Shown: in pieces, positions 24,432 to 32,857 of the stretch | How the letters are laid out: each line of letters begins with the position of its first letter | How positions within the stretch are numbered: position 1 is the stretch's first letter | From: Neolewinella agarilytica | Lineage (GTDB): Bacteria; Bacteroidota; Bacteroidia; Chitinophagales; Saprospiraceae | DNA: 64,000 nucleotides | NCBI RefSeq assembly: GCF_900110645.1 | Contig: NZ_FOFB01000003.1 | Coordinates: 236,927-300,926, forward strand | Direction: 5' to 3' | The notes under the pieces: generated by a model | Database searches by the model: none | Seen by the model: only the letters and a program-made list of their open reading frames with translations | Told to the model about the DNA's origin: nothing | Position numbers and translations under genes: made by a program

Positions 24432-24452
24432 GGCGCCGGAGCGCAGGTGCAG
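24432..24452 (+). repeat. Dispersed motif copy between SRPBCC and OmpA-like genes
   Basis: GGGCGCCGGAGCGCAGGTGCA, with the exact core at 24443-24452 and a spacer two bases longer than in other copies. It begins 12 bp after the SRPBCC stop codon. Confidence 0.6.
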
Positions 24453-24489
24453 AGAAGGGTAGGGAGCAAAGATTTCGCAACTGCCACCT

Positions 24490-24497
24490 TACCTTTG
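24490..24497 (+). promoter_or_regulatory. Promoter -7 element for the OmpA/PD40 gene
   Basis: TACCTTTG matches TAnnTTTG exactly and lies 17 bp before the ATG at 24515. No clear -33 element is seen at the usual distance. Confidence 0.45.
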
Positions 24498-24514
24498 CTT
24501 CCCTACCAATAAGT

Positions 24515-26476
24515 ATGGAAGCGCGAAGCCTTATTATCATTTGCTGGCTATTTCTACTGTCTGCCCCAATGGGCGCACAGGGAACACTACTCACCCCCGC
24601 CGAAGGAGGGGAGATCGTACTGGAAAACTGTGCCCGGATCAATAATCGGGAAACCCAGTTCGGGCCTGCTCTGCTAGACAACGAACTCATCTACCTGACC
24701 CGCCCTAAGCGTGGCAATATCGACCCGATAACCAAGGAAACCTACTTTAAGCTTTTCCGTGCTCCCCTTTCTCCGGACGGAAGCCCGGCCTATCCACAGC
24801 CATTTTCCGTCGAGCTCAATTCAAACTACAACGAAGGGCCGGTTTCCTTCGCCCTCGAGAACCGGGTGATCTATTTTACCCGAACACTGCAAAAAGCCGG
24901 CGCAACCCTGGAGGATGGTAGTGGAAAAACCAACCTGGGTATTTACTCCGCCTACCGGGCAGAATACGATTGGGCTGGCGTGCGCCCATTGCCCTTTAAT
25001 GGAGAGAACTTCAGTAACCAACACCCCTCCGTCACGGCGGATGGCAAGCGAATTTTTTTCGCCAGCAACCGGGAAGGGGGCTACGGCGGGTACGATCTCT
25101 ATTTCAGTGATTTTCGGGATGGACGCTGGAGTGAAGCCATTAACCTGGGCCCTGAAGTTAATACGGAAGCCAACGAGGCCTTTCCCTACATTCACGCCAA
25201 CGGACGGCTTTTCTTTGCCAGTAAAGGGCATGGAGGCCGGGGGGGGTATGATTTGTTTATGATCGACCTGAGCGGCCGGCGCTGGGGTAAGCTTATCAAT
25301 CTGCCGGAGCCGATCAATTCACCAGATGATGAAGTCGGTATCACCCTGAGCCCCGACGGAAAATTTGGCTATCTGGTCAGCAACCGTAGTGGAGGCAAAG
25401 GTCGCGATGATATATATCTGATGCGCTTCGCCCGTGGGTTCTCTTCTTTGCAGGGGCCACTCATCGACGGAGAAACCCTTACGATTTACGATGGCTCTAA
25501 AAGCCGGCGCATCGTTGGTGCCGAAGTTTGGCTTAGCCAGGTTAGCCCCGCAGGCCGGTTGCCCGCTGAGTTCTATTCCTTCCAGCGGAAAGCAGGCCAG
25601 AATGCATCTTCTTTGAACCCGATCGTAAAGCCTCTGGGCCTGTTAGCCGCTCCGGCCCTGCGCTCAGATCGGGAAGGTAGCGTCCGGCTGGAGCTCGCCG
25701 TAGGCAAAACGTACGAAATCCGGGTGTTTCGCAAAGGGTATTCCCCGGAAACGTTACGCTTCCTCTACACCGAATCAGGGCCCAGCCGCCCCCTGGTCAT
25801 TACCATGCAGCCGGCTAACTGTGTGCGGGTCAGCGGGCGAATCACCTCTGTTGCCGACGGTGGAGGCATCGGAGAACTCCCCCTTCAGTTCAGGCCGGAA
25901 GGCTGCCCGATCGCCAGTGTGGCAACGATGACCGATATAACGGGCAACTACGAAATCTGCCTGCAACCAGAATGCAGTTATTTGCTCTCCGCCGGCAAAG
26001 CCGGCTACGAAACCGGAACTCTCCGCCTGGAAGCTTCTCAATTGGCAACAAATAATCATCCTCGACTGGACCTTAGCCTGAAACCCGAAGGAGGGCTCCC
26101 CAGGCGAGGAACAGAAAGTGATGGTGCAATGCTTTCCCTGAGTGACCTGAGCTTTTATGATAACACCGCGGTATTACGCGAAGAACAGTCCGGGGATATT
26201 GACTTGCTGGCCAGGCTGCTTCAAGAGCGTCCGGACATCCGCTTGCTGTTAATCGCGCACACCGATGGCCCCAAGGCTCCTCAGGCACTGATGCAACTGG
26301 GCCAGCAGCGGGCCGAAGCCCTTCGGCAGGCGCTGTTGCGCCGGGGCTTTGCCCCCGGCCGACTGAGGACGGTCTCCTACGGAAACCAATACCGCCTCAA
26401 AAAATGCAGCAATTGCACTGCGGCAGACTTCGCGGCCAACAACCGAATAGAAGCCAAGGTGATTGGATGGGAGTAG
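24515..26476 (+). CDS. OmpA-family protein with PD40 repeats
   Basis: A 653-residue exported protein with signal MEARSLIIICWLFLLSAPMGAQ. Residues about 45-310 hold WD40-like PD40 (TolB-type) repeats, for example QHPSVTADGKRIFFASNREGGYGGYDLYFS and DEVGITLSPDGKFGYLVSNRSGGKGRDDIYL. A middle part (about 395-530) has carboxypeptidase-regulatory-like modules (VSGRITSVADGGGIGELPLQF; DITGNYEICLQP). The C-terminus (about 540-653) is an OmpA peptidoglycan-binding domain (LSFYDNTAVLREEQ, IAHTDGPKAPQ, LGQQRAEALRQALLRRGF, NNRIEAKV). The organisation resembles PorE-like T9SS envelope proteins, but no N-terminal TPR and no lipobox are seen, so that assignment is only a possibility. It probably anchors an outer-membrane or periplasmic assembly to the cell wall. 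Confidence 0.82.
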   Translation: MEARSLIIICWLFLLSAPMGAQGTLLTPAEGGEIVLENCARINNRETQFGPALLDNELIYLTRPKRGNIDPITKETYFKLFRAPLSPDGSPAYPQPFSVELNSNYNEGPVSFALENRVIYFTRTLQKAGATLEDGSGKTNLGIYSAYRAEYDWAGVRPLPFNGENFSNQHPSVTADGKRIFFASNREGGYGGYDLYFSDFRDGRWSEAINLGPEVNTEANEAFPYIHANGRLFFASKGHGGRGGYDLFMIDLSGRRWGKLINLPEPINSPDDEVGITLSPDGKFGYLVSNRSGGKGRDDIYLMRFARGFSSLQGPLIDGETLTIYDGSKSRRIVGAEVWLSQVSPAGRLPAEFYSFQRKAGQNASSLNPIVKPLGLLAAPALRSDREGSVRLELAVGKTYEIRVFRKGYSPETLRFLYTESGPSRPLVITMQPANCVRVSGRITSVADGGGIGELPLQFRPEGCPIASVATMTDITGNYEICLQPECSYLLSAGKAGYETGTLRLEASQLATNNHPRLDLSLKPEGGLPRRGTESDGAMLSLSDLSFYDNTAVLREEQSGDIDLLARLLQERPDIRLLLIAHTDGPKAPQALMQLGQQRAEALRQALLRRGFAPGRLRTVSYGNQYRLKKCSNCTAADFAANNRIEAKVIGWE

Positions 26477-26498
26477 GCCTTGGTTTGAATCAAATTGT

Positions 26499-26506
26499 TA
26501 TATTTG
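26499..26506 (+). promoter_or_regulatory. Promoter -7 element for radC
   Basis: TATATTTG is a perfect TAnnTTTG match, 49 bp before the radC ATG. A TTG at 26480 lies 16 bp upstream, shorter than the ideal spacing. Confidence 0.45.
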
Positions 26507-26555
26507 CGTGATTGCAAAACATATCCTTGTGTCTTAGCCGCTAGCTAACGAGCGC

Positions 26556-27296
26556 ATGACCAAGTATTTACCACCCCCGCCTTCTTTACGGATCAAAGAT
26601 CTAGGGCCAGACGAGCAGCCCCGGGAAAAATTGATGTCCCACGGAGCCCGCTCCCTGGCGGACGCAGAAATTGTGGCGATTCTGTTAGGTTCAGGCATCC
26701 GGGGAGCTTCGGCTCTGGCGGTCGCCCGCCGGCTGCTGTTGTCGGTTGATCATAATCTGGACGAGCTTGCCCGGCGGCAGGTGCAGGATTTGGTTAAAAC
26801 AGCAGGGATTGGCCGGGTCAGAGCCATTCGGTTGGTCGCAGCTCTTGAGTTAGGCCGGCGGCGCGAAGCAGCGGTGTTCAGGGAAAAGCCGGTGTTGGCG
26901 AACAGCGAACAGTGCTTCCGCTATCTGCGTCCACTGCTGGCGGACCTCAACTACGAAGAATTTCATCTGCTATGTCTCAACCGGGCAAATCGATTACTGG
27001 GCAGCCACCTTATCAGCCGGGGAGGCGTCACCGGAACGGTGGCGGATGCTAAGACGATCTTTCGGGCAGCACTCTCCCATGGCAGTGTTACTTCGTTGGT
27101 GTTGGCGCATAATCACCCCAGTGGGCAGGCTTTCCCCAGTGAAGCCGATATCCGGCTTACCCGAAAGTTGGTGGCGGGGGCTCAAAACCTGGACTTGTAC
27201 GTACTGGATCATCTCATCGTTGCCGGCCGGCAATACTACAGCTTTGCCGATAACGATGTCTTATATCCAGTGGAGGAGAAAGCCGGACAGGGCTAA
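26556..27296 (+). CDS. radC: RadC-family JAB1/MPN domain protein
   Basis: A 246-residue protein. An N-terminal helix-hairpin-helix region (about 15-90: PREKLMSHGARSLADAEIVAILLGSGIRG ... VKTAGIGRVRAIRLVAALELGRR) precedes the MPN/JAB domain. The zinc ligands HxH...SxxD are seen as AHNHPSGQAFPSEAD (about 184-197), followed by LDLYVLDHLIVAGRQYYSFAD. RadC was named as a DNA-repair protein but its role remains unproved. The metalloprotease-like active site is complete here. The gene ends about 170 bp before efp; its reading frame closes with GQG. Confidence 0.92.
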   Translation: MTKYLPPPPSLRIKDLGPDEQPREKLMSHGARSLADAEIVAILLGSGIRGASALAVARRLLLSVDHNLDELARRQVQDLVKTAGIGRVRAIRLVAALELGRRREAAVFREKPVLANSEQCFRYLRPLLADLNYEEFHLLCLNRANRLLGSHLISRGGVTGTVADAKTIFRAALSHGSVTSLVLAHNHPSGQAFPSEADIRLTRKLVAGAQNLDLYVLDHLIVAGRQYYSFADNDVLYPVEEKAGQG

Positions 27297-27360
27297 GATG
27301 CCTCCTCTGTTTCCAGAAACAGCTAAGCCCTACCTCGTTTTTTTCGCTAAAACACCCCGG

Positions 27361-27393
27361 TTTAGCCATTGTAGAACCAAGTGCTTATCTTCG
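27361..27393 (+). promoter_or_regulatory. Candidate promoter of the efp-accB-accC cluster
   Basis: TTTA (27361) and TATCTTCG (27386-27393) are 21 bp apart and approximate the TTTG...TAnnTTTG consensus with one change in each element. The leader to the EF-P ATG would be about 65-70 nt. Confidence 0.3.
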
Positions 27394-27464
27394 CGGCACA
27401 AATTGTAATCGGATCGGGAGAATTATCATTCTTCTAAGCACCCGTTACTAACAAATTGCACTAT

Positions 27465-28028
27465 ATGGCCACTACATCGGACATTAAGAACGGATTTACC
27501 TTCAAGCATAATCAGGACATCTACACCATCGTAGAGTTCCAGCACGTGAAGCCAGGCAAAGGACCTGCTTTTGTACGTACCAAATTCAAGAGCCTTTCAA
27601 CGGGAAAAGTGTTAACGGAGACCTTCCCCTCCGGGCACAAGATCACCGAAGTTCGGGTGGAACGCCACAAGATGCAATTCCTTTACAAGGACGACATGGG
27701 CTACCACTTCATGAACAACGTTACCTACGAGCAGGCTACGATCGCTGATTACCTGATTGAAAACCCGGGGATGTTACGGGAAGGAGATACGGTGGAAGTA
27801 CTCTACAATACGGAAGATGACAGTCCGCTAACGGTGGATCTGCCACAGTACATCGAAATGGAAATCACTTATACCGAACCTGGTGTAAAGGGAGATACGG
27901 CTACGAACACCCTCAAGCCTGCTACCGTTGAGACGGGAGCTGAGGTTCGTGTTCCGCTTTTCATTAATATCGGAGACCGCATTAAAATTGACACCCGCAC
28001 CAACAGCTACGTTGAGCGCGCCAAATAA
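27465..28028 (+). CDS. efp: Translation elongation factor P
   Basis: A 187-residue protein with the start set at the ATG at 27465 (MATTSDIKNGFTFKHNQDIY); an upstream in-frame TTG gives a non-homologous extension. The KOW-like N-domain contains the modification loop HVKPGKGPAF, with Lys32 at the tip. The middle OB domain (about 66-128) and the C-terminal OB domain (about 130-187, with GVKGDTATNTLKPATVETGAEVRVPLFINIGDRIKIDTRTNSYVERA) are complete. EF-P relieves ribosomes stalled at polyproline. Genes for a Lys-modifying enzyme (EpmA/B) are not nearby. It lies 9 bp before accB, an arrangement (efp-accB-accC) seen widely in bacteria. Confidence 0.97.
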   Translation: MATTSDIKNGFTFKHNQDIYTIVEFQHVKPGKGPAFVRTKFKSLSTGKVLTETFPSGHKITEVRVERHKMQFLYKDDMGYHFMNNVTYEQATIADYLIENPGMLREGDTVEVLYNTEDDSPLTVDLPQYIEMEITYTEPGVKGDTATNTLKPATVETGAEVRVPLFINIGDRIKIDTRTNSYVERAK

Positions 28029-28037
28029 TATCCATAC

Positions 28038-28553
28038 ATGACGCTGAAAGAAATCCAGGAACTGATCAAGCTTGTTGCCAAGACGGAGCTGACGGAGTTT
28101 AAGTACAAAAACGGGGATGTCAAACTGCACATTCGCGGACAGTCTTATGTAAGCGGTGGAAACCAGGGGCAAATGTCTCAGGGGCCATCTATTATCAACG
28201 TGCCAGCGGCCGCACCAGCGTACCCCGCTGCACCACCGCCCGCTGCTGTTGCCAGTCCGGCCCCTGCACCTGCGGCCGCGCCTGCTGCTGCACCGGCTGA
28301 GGATACGACGAAGTACGTTGAGGTCAAATCACCAATGATCGGTACGTTCTACCGCTCTTCTTCTCCTGATAAGGACGCCTACGTTAAGGTTGGCGATACG
28401 GTTGCCAAAGGCGACACCGTATGTATCGTGGAGGCGATGAAGCTGTTTAACGAGATCGAGTCAGAAGTAAGTGGAAAAATCGTTAAAGTGCTCGTGGAAG
28501 ACGCGCAGCCCATTGAGTACGATCAGCCACTTTTCCTGGTAGATCCCTCCTAG
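28038..28553 (+). CDS. accB: Biotin carboxyl carrier protein of acetyl-CoA carboxylase
   Basis: A 171-residue protein. The N-terminal helix ([32 protein letters not shown]) is followed by an Ala/Pro linker (about 55-90) and the biotinyl domain (about 92-171) with [10 protein letters not shown], biotinylated Lys135. It carries the carboxyl group between the biotin carboxylase (accC, 150 bp downstream) and the transferase. Part of the linker is encoded by a copy of the dispersed 18-bp motif (28265-28282). The ATG lies 9 bp after the efp stop. Confidence 0.96.
   Translation: MTLKEIQELIKLVAKTELTEFKYKNGDVKLHIRGQSYVSGGNQGQMSQGPSIINVPAAAPAYPAAPPPAAVASPAPAPAAAPAAAPAEDTTKYVEVKSPMIGTFYRSSSPDKDAYVKVGDTVAKGDTVCIVEAMKLFNEIESEVSGKIVKVLVEDAQPIEYDQPLFLVDPS
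28265..28282 (-). repeat. Dispersed motif copy inside the AccB Ala/Pro linker
   Basis: TGCACCTGCGGCCGCGCC is the reverse orientation with the exact core at 28265-28274. It encodes APAAAP in the flexible linker. Confidence 0.65.
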
Positions 28554-28704
28554 GTAATTGCCGGCACTGGCCAGCATACTGCCAATTGGCAGGAGGAAAT
28601 TCCTGCATGCTGCCACTTGACACCCATCTTTTCAAGTAATACTTCACCGATCGATATCTGCCGTTGGCGGACCTAATTCGGTCGTCTGATAAAAAGCCAC
28701 CCAT

Positions 28705-30057
28705 ATGGCTGAGAAGTTTAAGAAAATCCTGATCGCCAACCGCGGCGAAATTGCCCTCCGTATTATTCGTACCTGCCAGGAAATGGGCATTAAAACGGTG
28801 GCTATTTATTCCACGGCTGACCGTGAGAGTCTCCATGTAAGGTTTGCCGACGAAGCCGTCTGCATTGGCCCACCGGCTTCTGCAGACAGTTACCTCAGCA
28901 TTCCCAAAATCATGGCGGCCGTAGAAATTACGAACGCTGATGCCGTTCACCCCGGCTATGGATTCTTGTCAGAGAATGCAGATTTCGCCGAGGTGTGTTC
29001 TGAATATGGCATCAAATTTATCGGCCCGGCTCCCGAGCATATCCGGAAAATGGGCGATAAAATCACGGCCAAGGATACCATGATCAAGGCCAACGTTCCC
29101 GTTGTCCCTGGAGACGGAGAATTGTTGAAAAGCGTTGAAGACGGCCTCAAACAAGCCGAAGAAATGGGCTACCCGGTAATGATCAAAGCCACCGCTGGTG
29201 GCGGCGGTAAGGGGATGCGCAAGATTGAATCCGCTGAAGATTTTCAGAGCGGATGGGACAGCGCCCGTGCGGAAGCGAAAGCCGCTTTTGGTAATGACGG
29301 GATGTACATGGAGAAGTTCGTCACGGAACCCCGTCACATTGAGGTTCAGATTATCGGCGACCAGCACGGGAAGGTTATTCACCTTTCTGAGCGGGATTGT
29401 TCCGTACAGCGCCGCCACCAGAAACTGTTGGAGGAGTGCCCCAGCCCTTTCATGACGGATGATCTCCGCGAACGGATGGGACAGGCTGCCATCGCTGCGG
29501 GCATGGCCATTGGCTACGAAGGCGTTGGAACCGTTGAGTTCCTGGTAGACGCTGACCGTAATTTCTACTTCATGGAGATGAATACCCGAATCCAGGTAGA
29601 GCACCCCGTTACCGAAGAGGTAATCGGGTATGATCTCATCAAGGAACAAATCCGGGTGGCCTACGGAGAGAAACTCTCCGGCGAAAACTACTACCCGACG
29701 GCCCACGCCATCGAATGCCGGATTAACGCCGAGGACCCCTGGAATAATTTCCGCCCCAGCCCGGGGCCAATTACCAGTTTCCACAGCTCAAAGGGACTTG
29801 GAGTGCGCGTAGATACGCACGTGTACGCCGGTTACACCATCGTACCTTACTACGACAGTATGATCGCCAAGCTCATCGTCCGCGCCCCGACCCGGGAGGA
29901 AGCCATCACGAAAATGGAACGTGCGCTTAACGAGTTCATCATTGAAGGCGTGAAAACCACCGTTCCTTTCCACCAGTGGCTGATGAAGCAACAGGATTTC
30001 CGGGACGGTAACTTTGACACCGGCTGGTTGGGCCAGCAGGAACTGCCAGAAGGCTAA
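28705..30057 (+). CDS. accC: Acetyl-CoA carboxylase, biotin carboxylase subunit
   Basis: A 450-residue ATP-grasp enzyme. It starts [31 protein letters not shown] and contains the nucleotide loop [12 protein letters not shown] (about 158-169), the segment [36 protein letters not shown], and the catalytic [14 protein letters not shown] (about 292-305). It carboxylates biotin on AccB using ATP and bicarbonate, the first step of fatty acid synthesis. The length is that of the stand-alone bacterial subunit (about 450), not of a fused acyl-CoA carboxylase. The 150-bp gap after accB contains small inverted repeats (for example GCAGGA-ggaaat-TCCTGC near 28597) and may regulate the ratio of the two products. 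Confidence 0.97.
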   Translation: MAEKFKKILIANRGEIALRIIRTCQEMGIKTVAIYSTADRESLHVRFADEAVCIGPPASADSYLSIPKIMAAVEITNADAVHPGYGFLSENADFAEVCSEYGIKFIGPAPEHIRKMGDKITAKDTMIKANVPVVPGDGELLKSVEDGLKQAEEMGYPVMIKATAGGGGKGMRKIESAEDFQSGWDSARAEAKAAFGNDGMYMEKFVTEPRHIEVQIIGDQHGKVIHLSERDCSVQRRHQKLLEECPSPFMTDDLRERMGQAAIAAGMAIGYEGVGTVEFLVDADRNFYFMEMNTRIQVEHPVTEEVIGYDLIKEQIRVAYGEKLSGENYYPTAHAIECRINAEDPWNNFRPSPGPITSFHSSKGLGVRVDTHVYAGYTIVPYYDSMIAKLIVRAPTREEAITKMERALNEFIIEGVKTTVPFHQWLMKQQDFRDGNFDTGWLGQQELPEG

Positions 30058-30099
30058 AAAGACTGAACTATTTGGCTGACCAATTCTTTATATTAAGTA

Positions 30100-30759
30100 A
30101 TGTCAGGTCAACACTATTCTCAACTCTACCGTCAGCTGCGCGAGGTCGATCCGAAGGATTACCAACGCATCATTCGCATGTATGAGGAACGGGAACGTGA
30201 GATTGGCCTGCTTGACGTCGTTGAGCACTTCGAACTCACAGTTTCCTACGTGGATGCGCTCTTTGAAACAGGCGCCTACCGTCAGCATTTGTTAATGGTA
30301 GAGCCGGTCATTGCCGCCAGCATCACGCACAATTTTCGGGAAGCCCCCGGAGTAGAAGGTGAGGTCTTTCAACACCTGCTCTTTAAGAAGGCCGTGAGCT
30401 GTTTTCGCCTCCGGCAATATCCAGAGGCGATACACATTAGCCAGGAACTGATCCGGATTGACCCGGATCGGGAGCTCTACCCACGCTTTTTGCGAGCCTC
30501 ACTATTCAAGGCTCAATCGGGCGTTCTGCAGTTGGGCCGGGGAGCGTTCATCTTCTGTATCCTGCTGGCAGCGGCGATTATTACTTTTGACCTGCTGTTT
30601 GTCCACGCATTTTATCCAACCTACGTCAGCCTGATGCAAAGCCTTACGGTGATTGCCTTTTTGACCGGGCTATTGCTTTTAGCGGGGGCTTATTTATGGG
30701 CCTGGTACCGGGCAAACCGGCGGGCAGCCGGATTTCGGAGCAAAGAAGGGAACAAATGA
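30100..30759 (+). CDS. Membrane protein of unknown function, two C-terminal helices
   Basis: A 219-residue protein without a signal peptide. Residues 1-140 are soluble and helical, with TPR-like pairs (FKKAVSCFRLRQYPEAIHISQELIRIDPD, about 95-123). Two transmembrane helices follow (about 148-170 and 178-203), then a short basic tail (RANRRAAGFRSKEGNK). A cytoplasmic TPR-like domain tethered to the membrane would fit. It begins 42 bp after accC and may be read through from it. No family name was recognised. Confidence 0.65.
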   Translation: MSGQHYSQLYRQLREVDPKDYQRIIRMYEEREREIGLLDVVEHFELTVSYVDALFETGAYRQHLLMVEPVIAASITHNFREAPGVEGEVFQHLLFKKAVSCFRLRQYPEAIHISQELIRIDPDRELYPRFLRASLFKAQSGVLQLGRGAFIFCILLAAAIITFDLLFVHAFYPTYVSLMQSLTVIAFLTGLLLLAGAYLWAWYRANRRAAGFRSKEGNK

Positions 30760-30850
30760 GCAGGATTTGCACTACTATTGAGGTAGTTTTACCCAACCAA
30801 TTACATTAAGCGCTTCCCAATAAGTGCTCACCCAACAAAAACATCTATCA

Positions 30851-31759
30851 ATGACTAAACCAACTTTAGTAATCCTTGCCGCCGGAATGGGAAGCCGTTA
30901 TGGCGGCCTCAAACAGATTGACGGCGTTGGTCCCAGCGAAGAGGGCATCATCGAATATTCCATCTATGACGCCATTCGGGCCGGATTTGGTAAGGTTGTC
31001 TTCGTAATCCGCAAAGACATCGAAGCTCCCTTCCGGGAAAAATTCGACGGAAAATTCGGAGACAAAATCGAAGTGGCCTACGCTTTTCAGGGCATGGATA
31101 GTTTTGTGCCTGCCGACGTAGACTACAGCAAACGGGAAAAACCCTGGGGAACCACCCACGCCATGTTGGTGGCTAAGGACGTTTGCAATGAACCTTTCGC
31201 CGTCATCAATGCGGACGATTACTACGGCGTAAAGGGATTTCAGCAAATGGCTTCCTTCCTCGTGGCCGAAGCAGCCCCGGATACTTTTGCGATGTGCGGC
31301 TACGTACTGCACCGGACGCTGTCTGACCACGGTACCGTTAACCGTGGGGTTGCCGTTGTAGCCGAAGATTTTCTGCTAAAGGACGTCAATGAACGGCTGA
31401 AGATCACCCGTGGAGAAGACAAAAAGGTCTCTTACCTCGGAGAAGACGGTCACCGCTACGAATTGGCTGATGACGACGTAGTCTCGATGAACTTCTGGGG
31501 CTTCCACCCGTCCATTTTCGATACCATCGAAAAGGGCTTCGCGGAGTTTGCCCGCGCTAACACGGAGAACCCGCGTGCGGAATACCTGATACCCGAACTC
31601 ATTGACGGGATGATCAAAGACGGTTCTGCTAAAGTGAAAGTTCTCGTTACCGACGATAAGTGGTACGGCGTAACCTACCAGGAAGACAAGCCTAAAGTAC
31701 AGGAAGCTTTTGCTATGCTCGTGGCTGAAAATACTTATCCGACGCCGCTCTTCTCTTAG
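30851..31759 (+). CDS. Sugar-phosphate nucleotidyltransferase (NTP_transferase family)
   Basis: A 302-residue protein started at the ATG at 30851 (MTKPTLVILAAGMGSRYGGLKQIDGVGPSEEGIIEYSIYDAI). The opening LAAGMGSRYGGLKQ is the nucleotide-binding GxGTRxxxxxK variant of this family. Later NADDYYG (about 118-124) is the metal/sugar-binding Asp pair, and a VSMNFWGFHPSIFD block follows. The enzyme should couple a sugar phosphate to a nucleotide for surface polysaccharide or storage metabolism; substrates cannot be told. It stands alone with a strong terminator after it. A -7-like TAGTTTTA lies upstream in the leader. Confidence 0.85.
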   Translation: MTKPTLVILAAGMGSRYGGLKQIDGVGPSEEGIIEYSIYDAIRAGFGKVVFVIRKDIEAPFREKFDGKFGDKIEVAYAFQGMDSFVPADVDYSKREKPWGTTHAMLVAKDVCNEPFAVINADDYYGVKGFQQMASFLVAEAAPDTFAMCGYVLHRTLSDHGTVNRGVAVVAEDFLLKDVNERLKITRGEDKKVSYLGEDGHRYELADDDVVSMNFWGFHPSIFDTIEKGFAEFARANTENPRAEYLIPELIDGMIKDGSAKVKVLVTDDKWYGVTYQEDKPKVQEAFAMLVAENTYPTPLFS

Positions 31760-31783
31760 GAGGGGATCAGGTATTAGTGGATT

Positions 31784-31827
31784 AAAAAACTCCGCACTTT
31801 CTCTTAGGAAGGTGCGGAGTTTTTTTT
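31784..31827 (+). terminator. Intrinsic terminator of the nucleotidyltransferase gene
   Basis: AAAAAACTCCGCAC (31784-31797) pairs with GTGCGGAGTTTTTT (31812-31825), extended by TTTC/GAAG with one G:T pair. A run of eight T completes it. Confidence 0.9.
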
Positions 31828-31897
31828 GCGCAGAATACTTCGGCAGGCTCAGTGGGAGCCGCAGGCGCGAGGAAAGTTAGGGGACAGCGTTAATATC

Positions 31898-32857
31898 CTA
31901 CCGAAGATCTCTTGGGTCCACGACAGATCCTCCTTCGCTCCGGCCGCCAATGCTGTAAGCTACCACCATTTCCACACTGCCTGACTGAGTAGTGTTCAAA
32001 TCACTCAGGCCAATGTCATAAGCCAGGCACATGGACAGGTGTTCAGAGAGGTAAAGGCCAAATAGCGCACTCGCACTTTCCCCTAAGCCATTCCCCCCCA
32101 GGCGGTAGGAGGCACCAACGAAGAGGTTATCCCCAACGTGAGCCGTCAGGTTGAGATCAGCGTCAAAGGGAGCCCCGTTCACGTATTTGGCCAGGAGCTG
32201 TGGCTCCAGCGTAAGTTTCTCGCTGAGCGGAAATTTAAACCCGCCCATAAAATAAAAATGCCGGGCCTCCCGGGAGATAATAGTCTCTTCGTCTCCCAGG
32301 TCAATATTATTCTCCAGAAGGCGGGGTACACTGATGCCTACATAATAAGCCGGCCCGTCGATGTAAACGCCAGCACCGAAATTAGGAACCACCTTGGATT
32401 CTCCGACACCGGGAATTGCCTGGTCGACGCCGCCTCCCTGAATGGGATTCGCGTTCTGATACTCAATGTTGAAGTAGCGGGCAGAGGCCGAAACCCCTAA
32501 GCCGAGCCGGGTCCCCCGGCCAATCGGGAAACGGTAGGCATAACTGCCTTCCACATTATACTGCTGTTCCAGCCCGATGGTTATCCGGCTCAGACGAGCG
32601 CCCACGCCCGTCCCGCTGGAGGTTATTGGCGTGTTGAAGGTAGCAATCTGGCTGCTGGGCGCATCGTCCAGACCAAGCCACTGCTGACGAAAAACCGCCT
32701 GCACGTTAGCCGATTCAACCGCCCCGGCAAAAGCAGGGTTAAAGCCCAGTTTATTGTACATAAACTGGGTGTACTGTGCATCCTGCTGGGCAAGAAGACC
32801 AAAGGAGAGTAATAAACTCAGAGAGAGGAGAAGGTTTAATCTTTTCTTCATGACCAT
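31898..32857 (-). CDS. Type IX secretion PorP/SprF-family outer-membrane protein
   Basis: A 319-residue protein with a signal peptide (MKKRLNLLLSLSLLLSFGLLAQ). The mature start QDAQYTQFMYNKLGFNPAFAGAVESANVQAVFRQQWLGLDDAP is the PorP/SprF signature (QxQYTQYMYNxxxxNPAxAG...RxQW). Barrel strands follow, with a terminal loop YSIGGRSEG. SprF-like proteins are needed to export or anchor type B-sorted adhesins such as SprB. The gene overlaps the stop of the giant adhesin gene as TAATG, with the ATG at 32857; a second ATG at 32851 is an alternative. That coupling strongly implies that this protein serves the adhesin at 32857-40011. Confidence 0.93.
   Translation of the reverse strand: MVMKKRLNLLLSLSLLLSFGLLAQQDAQYTQFMYNKLGFNPAFAGAVESANVQAVFRQQWLGLDDAPSSQIATFNTPITSSGTGVGARLSRITIGLEQQYNVEGSYAYRFPIGRGTRLGLGVSASARYFNIEYQNANPIQGGGVDQAIPGVGESKVVPNFGAGVYIDGPAYYVGISVPRLLENNIDLGDEETIISREARHFYFMGGFKFPLSEKLTLEPQLLAKYVNGAPFDADLNLTAHVGDNLFVGASYRLGGNGLGESASALFGLYLSEHLSMCLAYDIGLSDLNTTQSGSVEMVVAYSIGGRSEGGSVVDPRDLR

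Noticed and set aside
26776..26785. Near-match to the dispersed motif core (GGCAGGTGCA) inside radC
   Set aside because: The GGCGC half is missing and the residues encoded (RRQVQDL) lie in a region likely conserved in RadC, so chance is a sufficient explanation.
28969..29784. A 271-codon frame opposite accC
   Set aside because: The accC frame carries every motif of biotin carboxylase; the antisense frame has none.
31828..31897. Short stretch after the nucleotidyltransferase terminator, checked for another dispersed-motif copy
   Set aside because: It contains GCCGCAGGCGCG, which resembles the motif only in GC-rich words; the GGTGCA half is absent.
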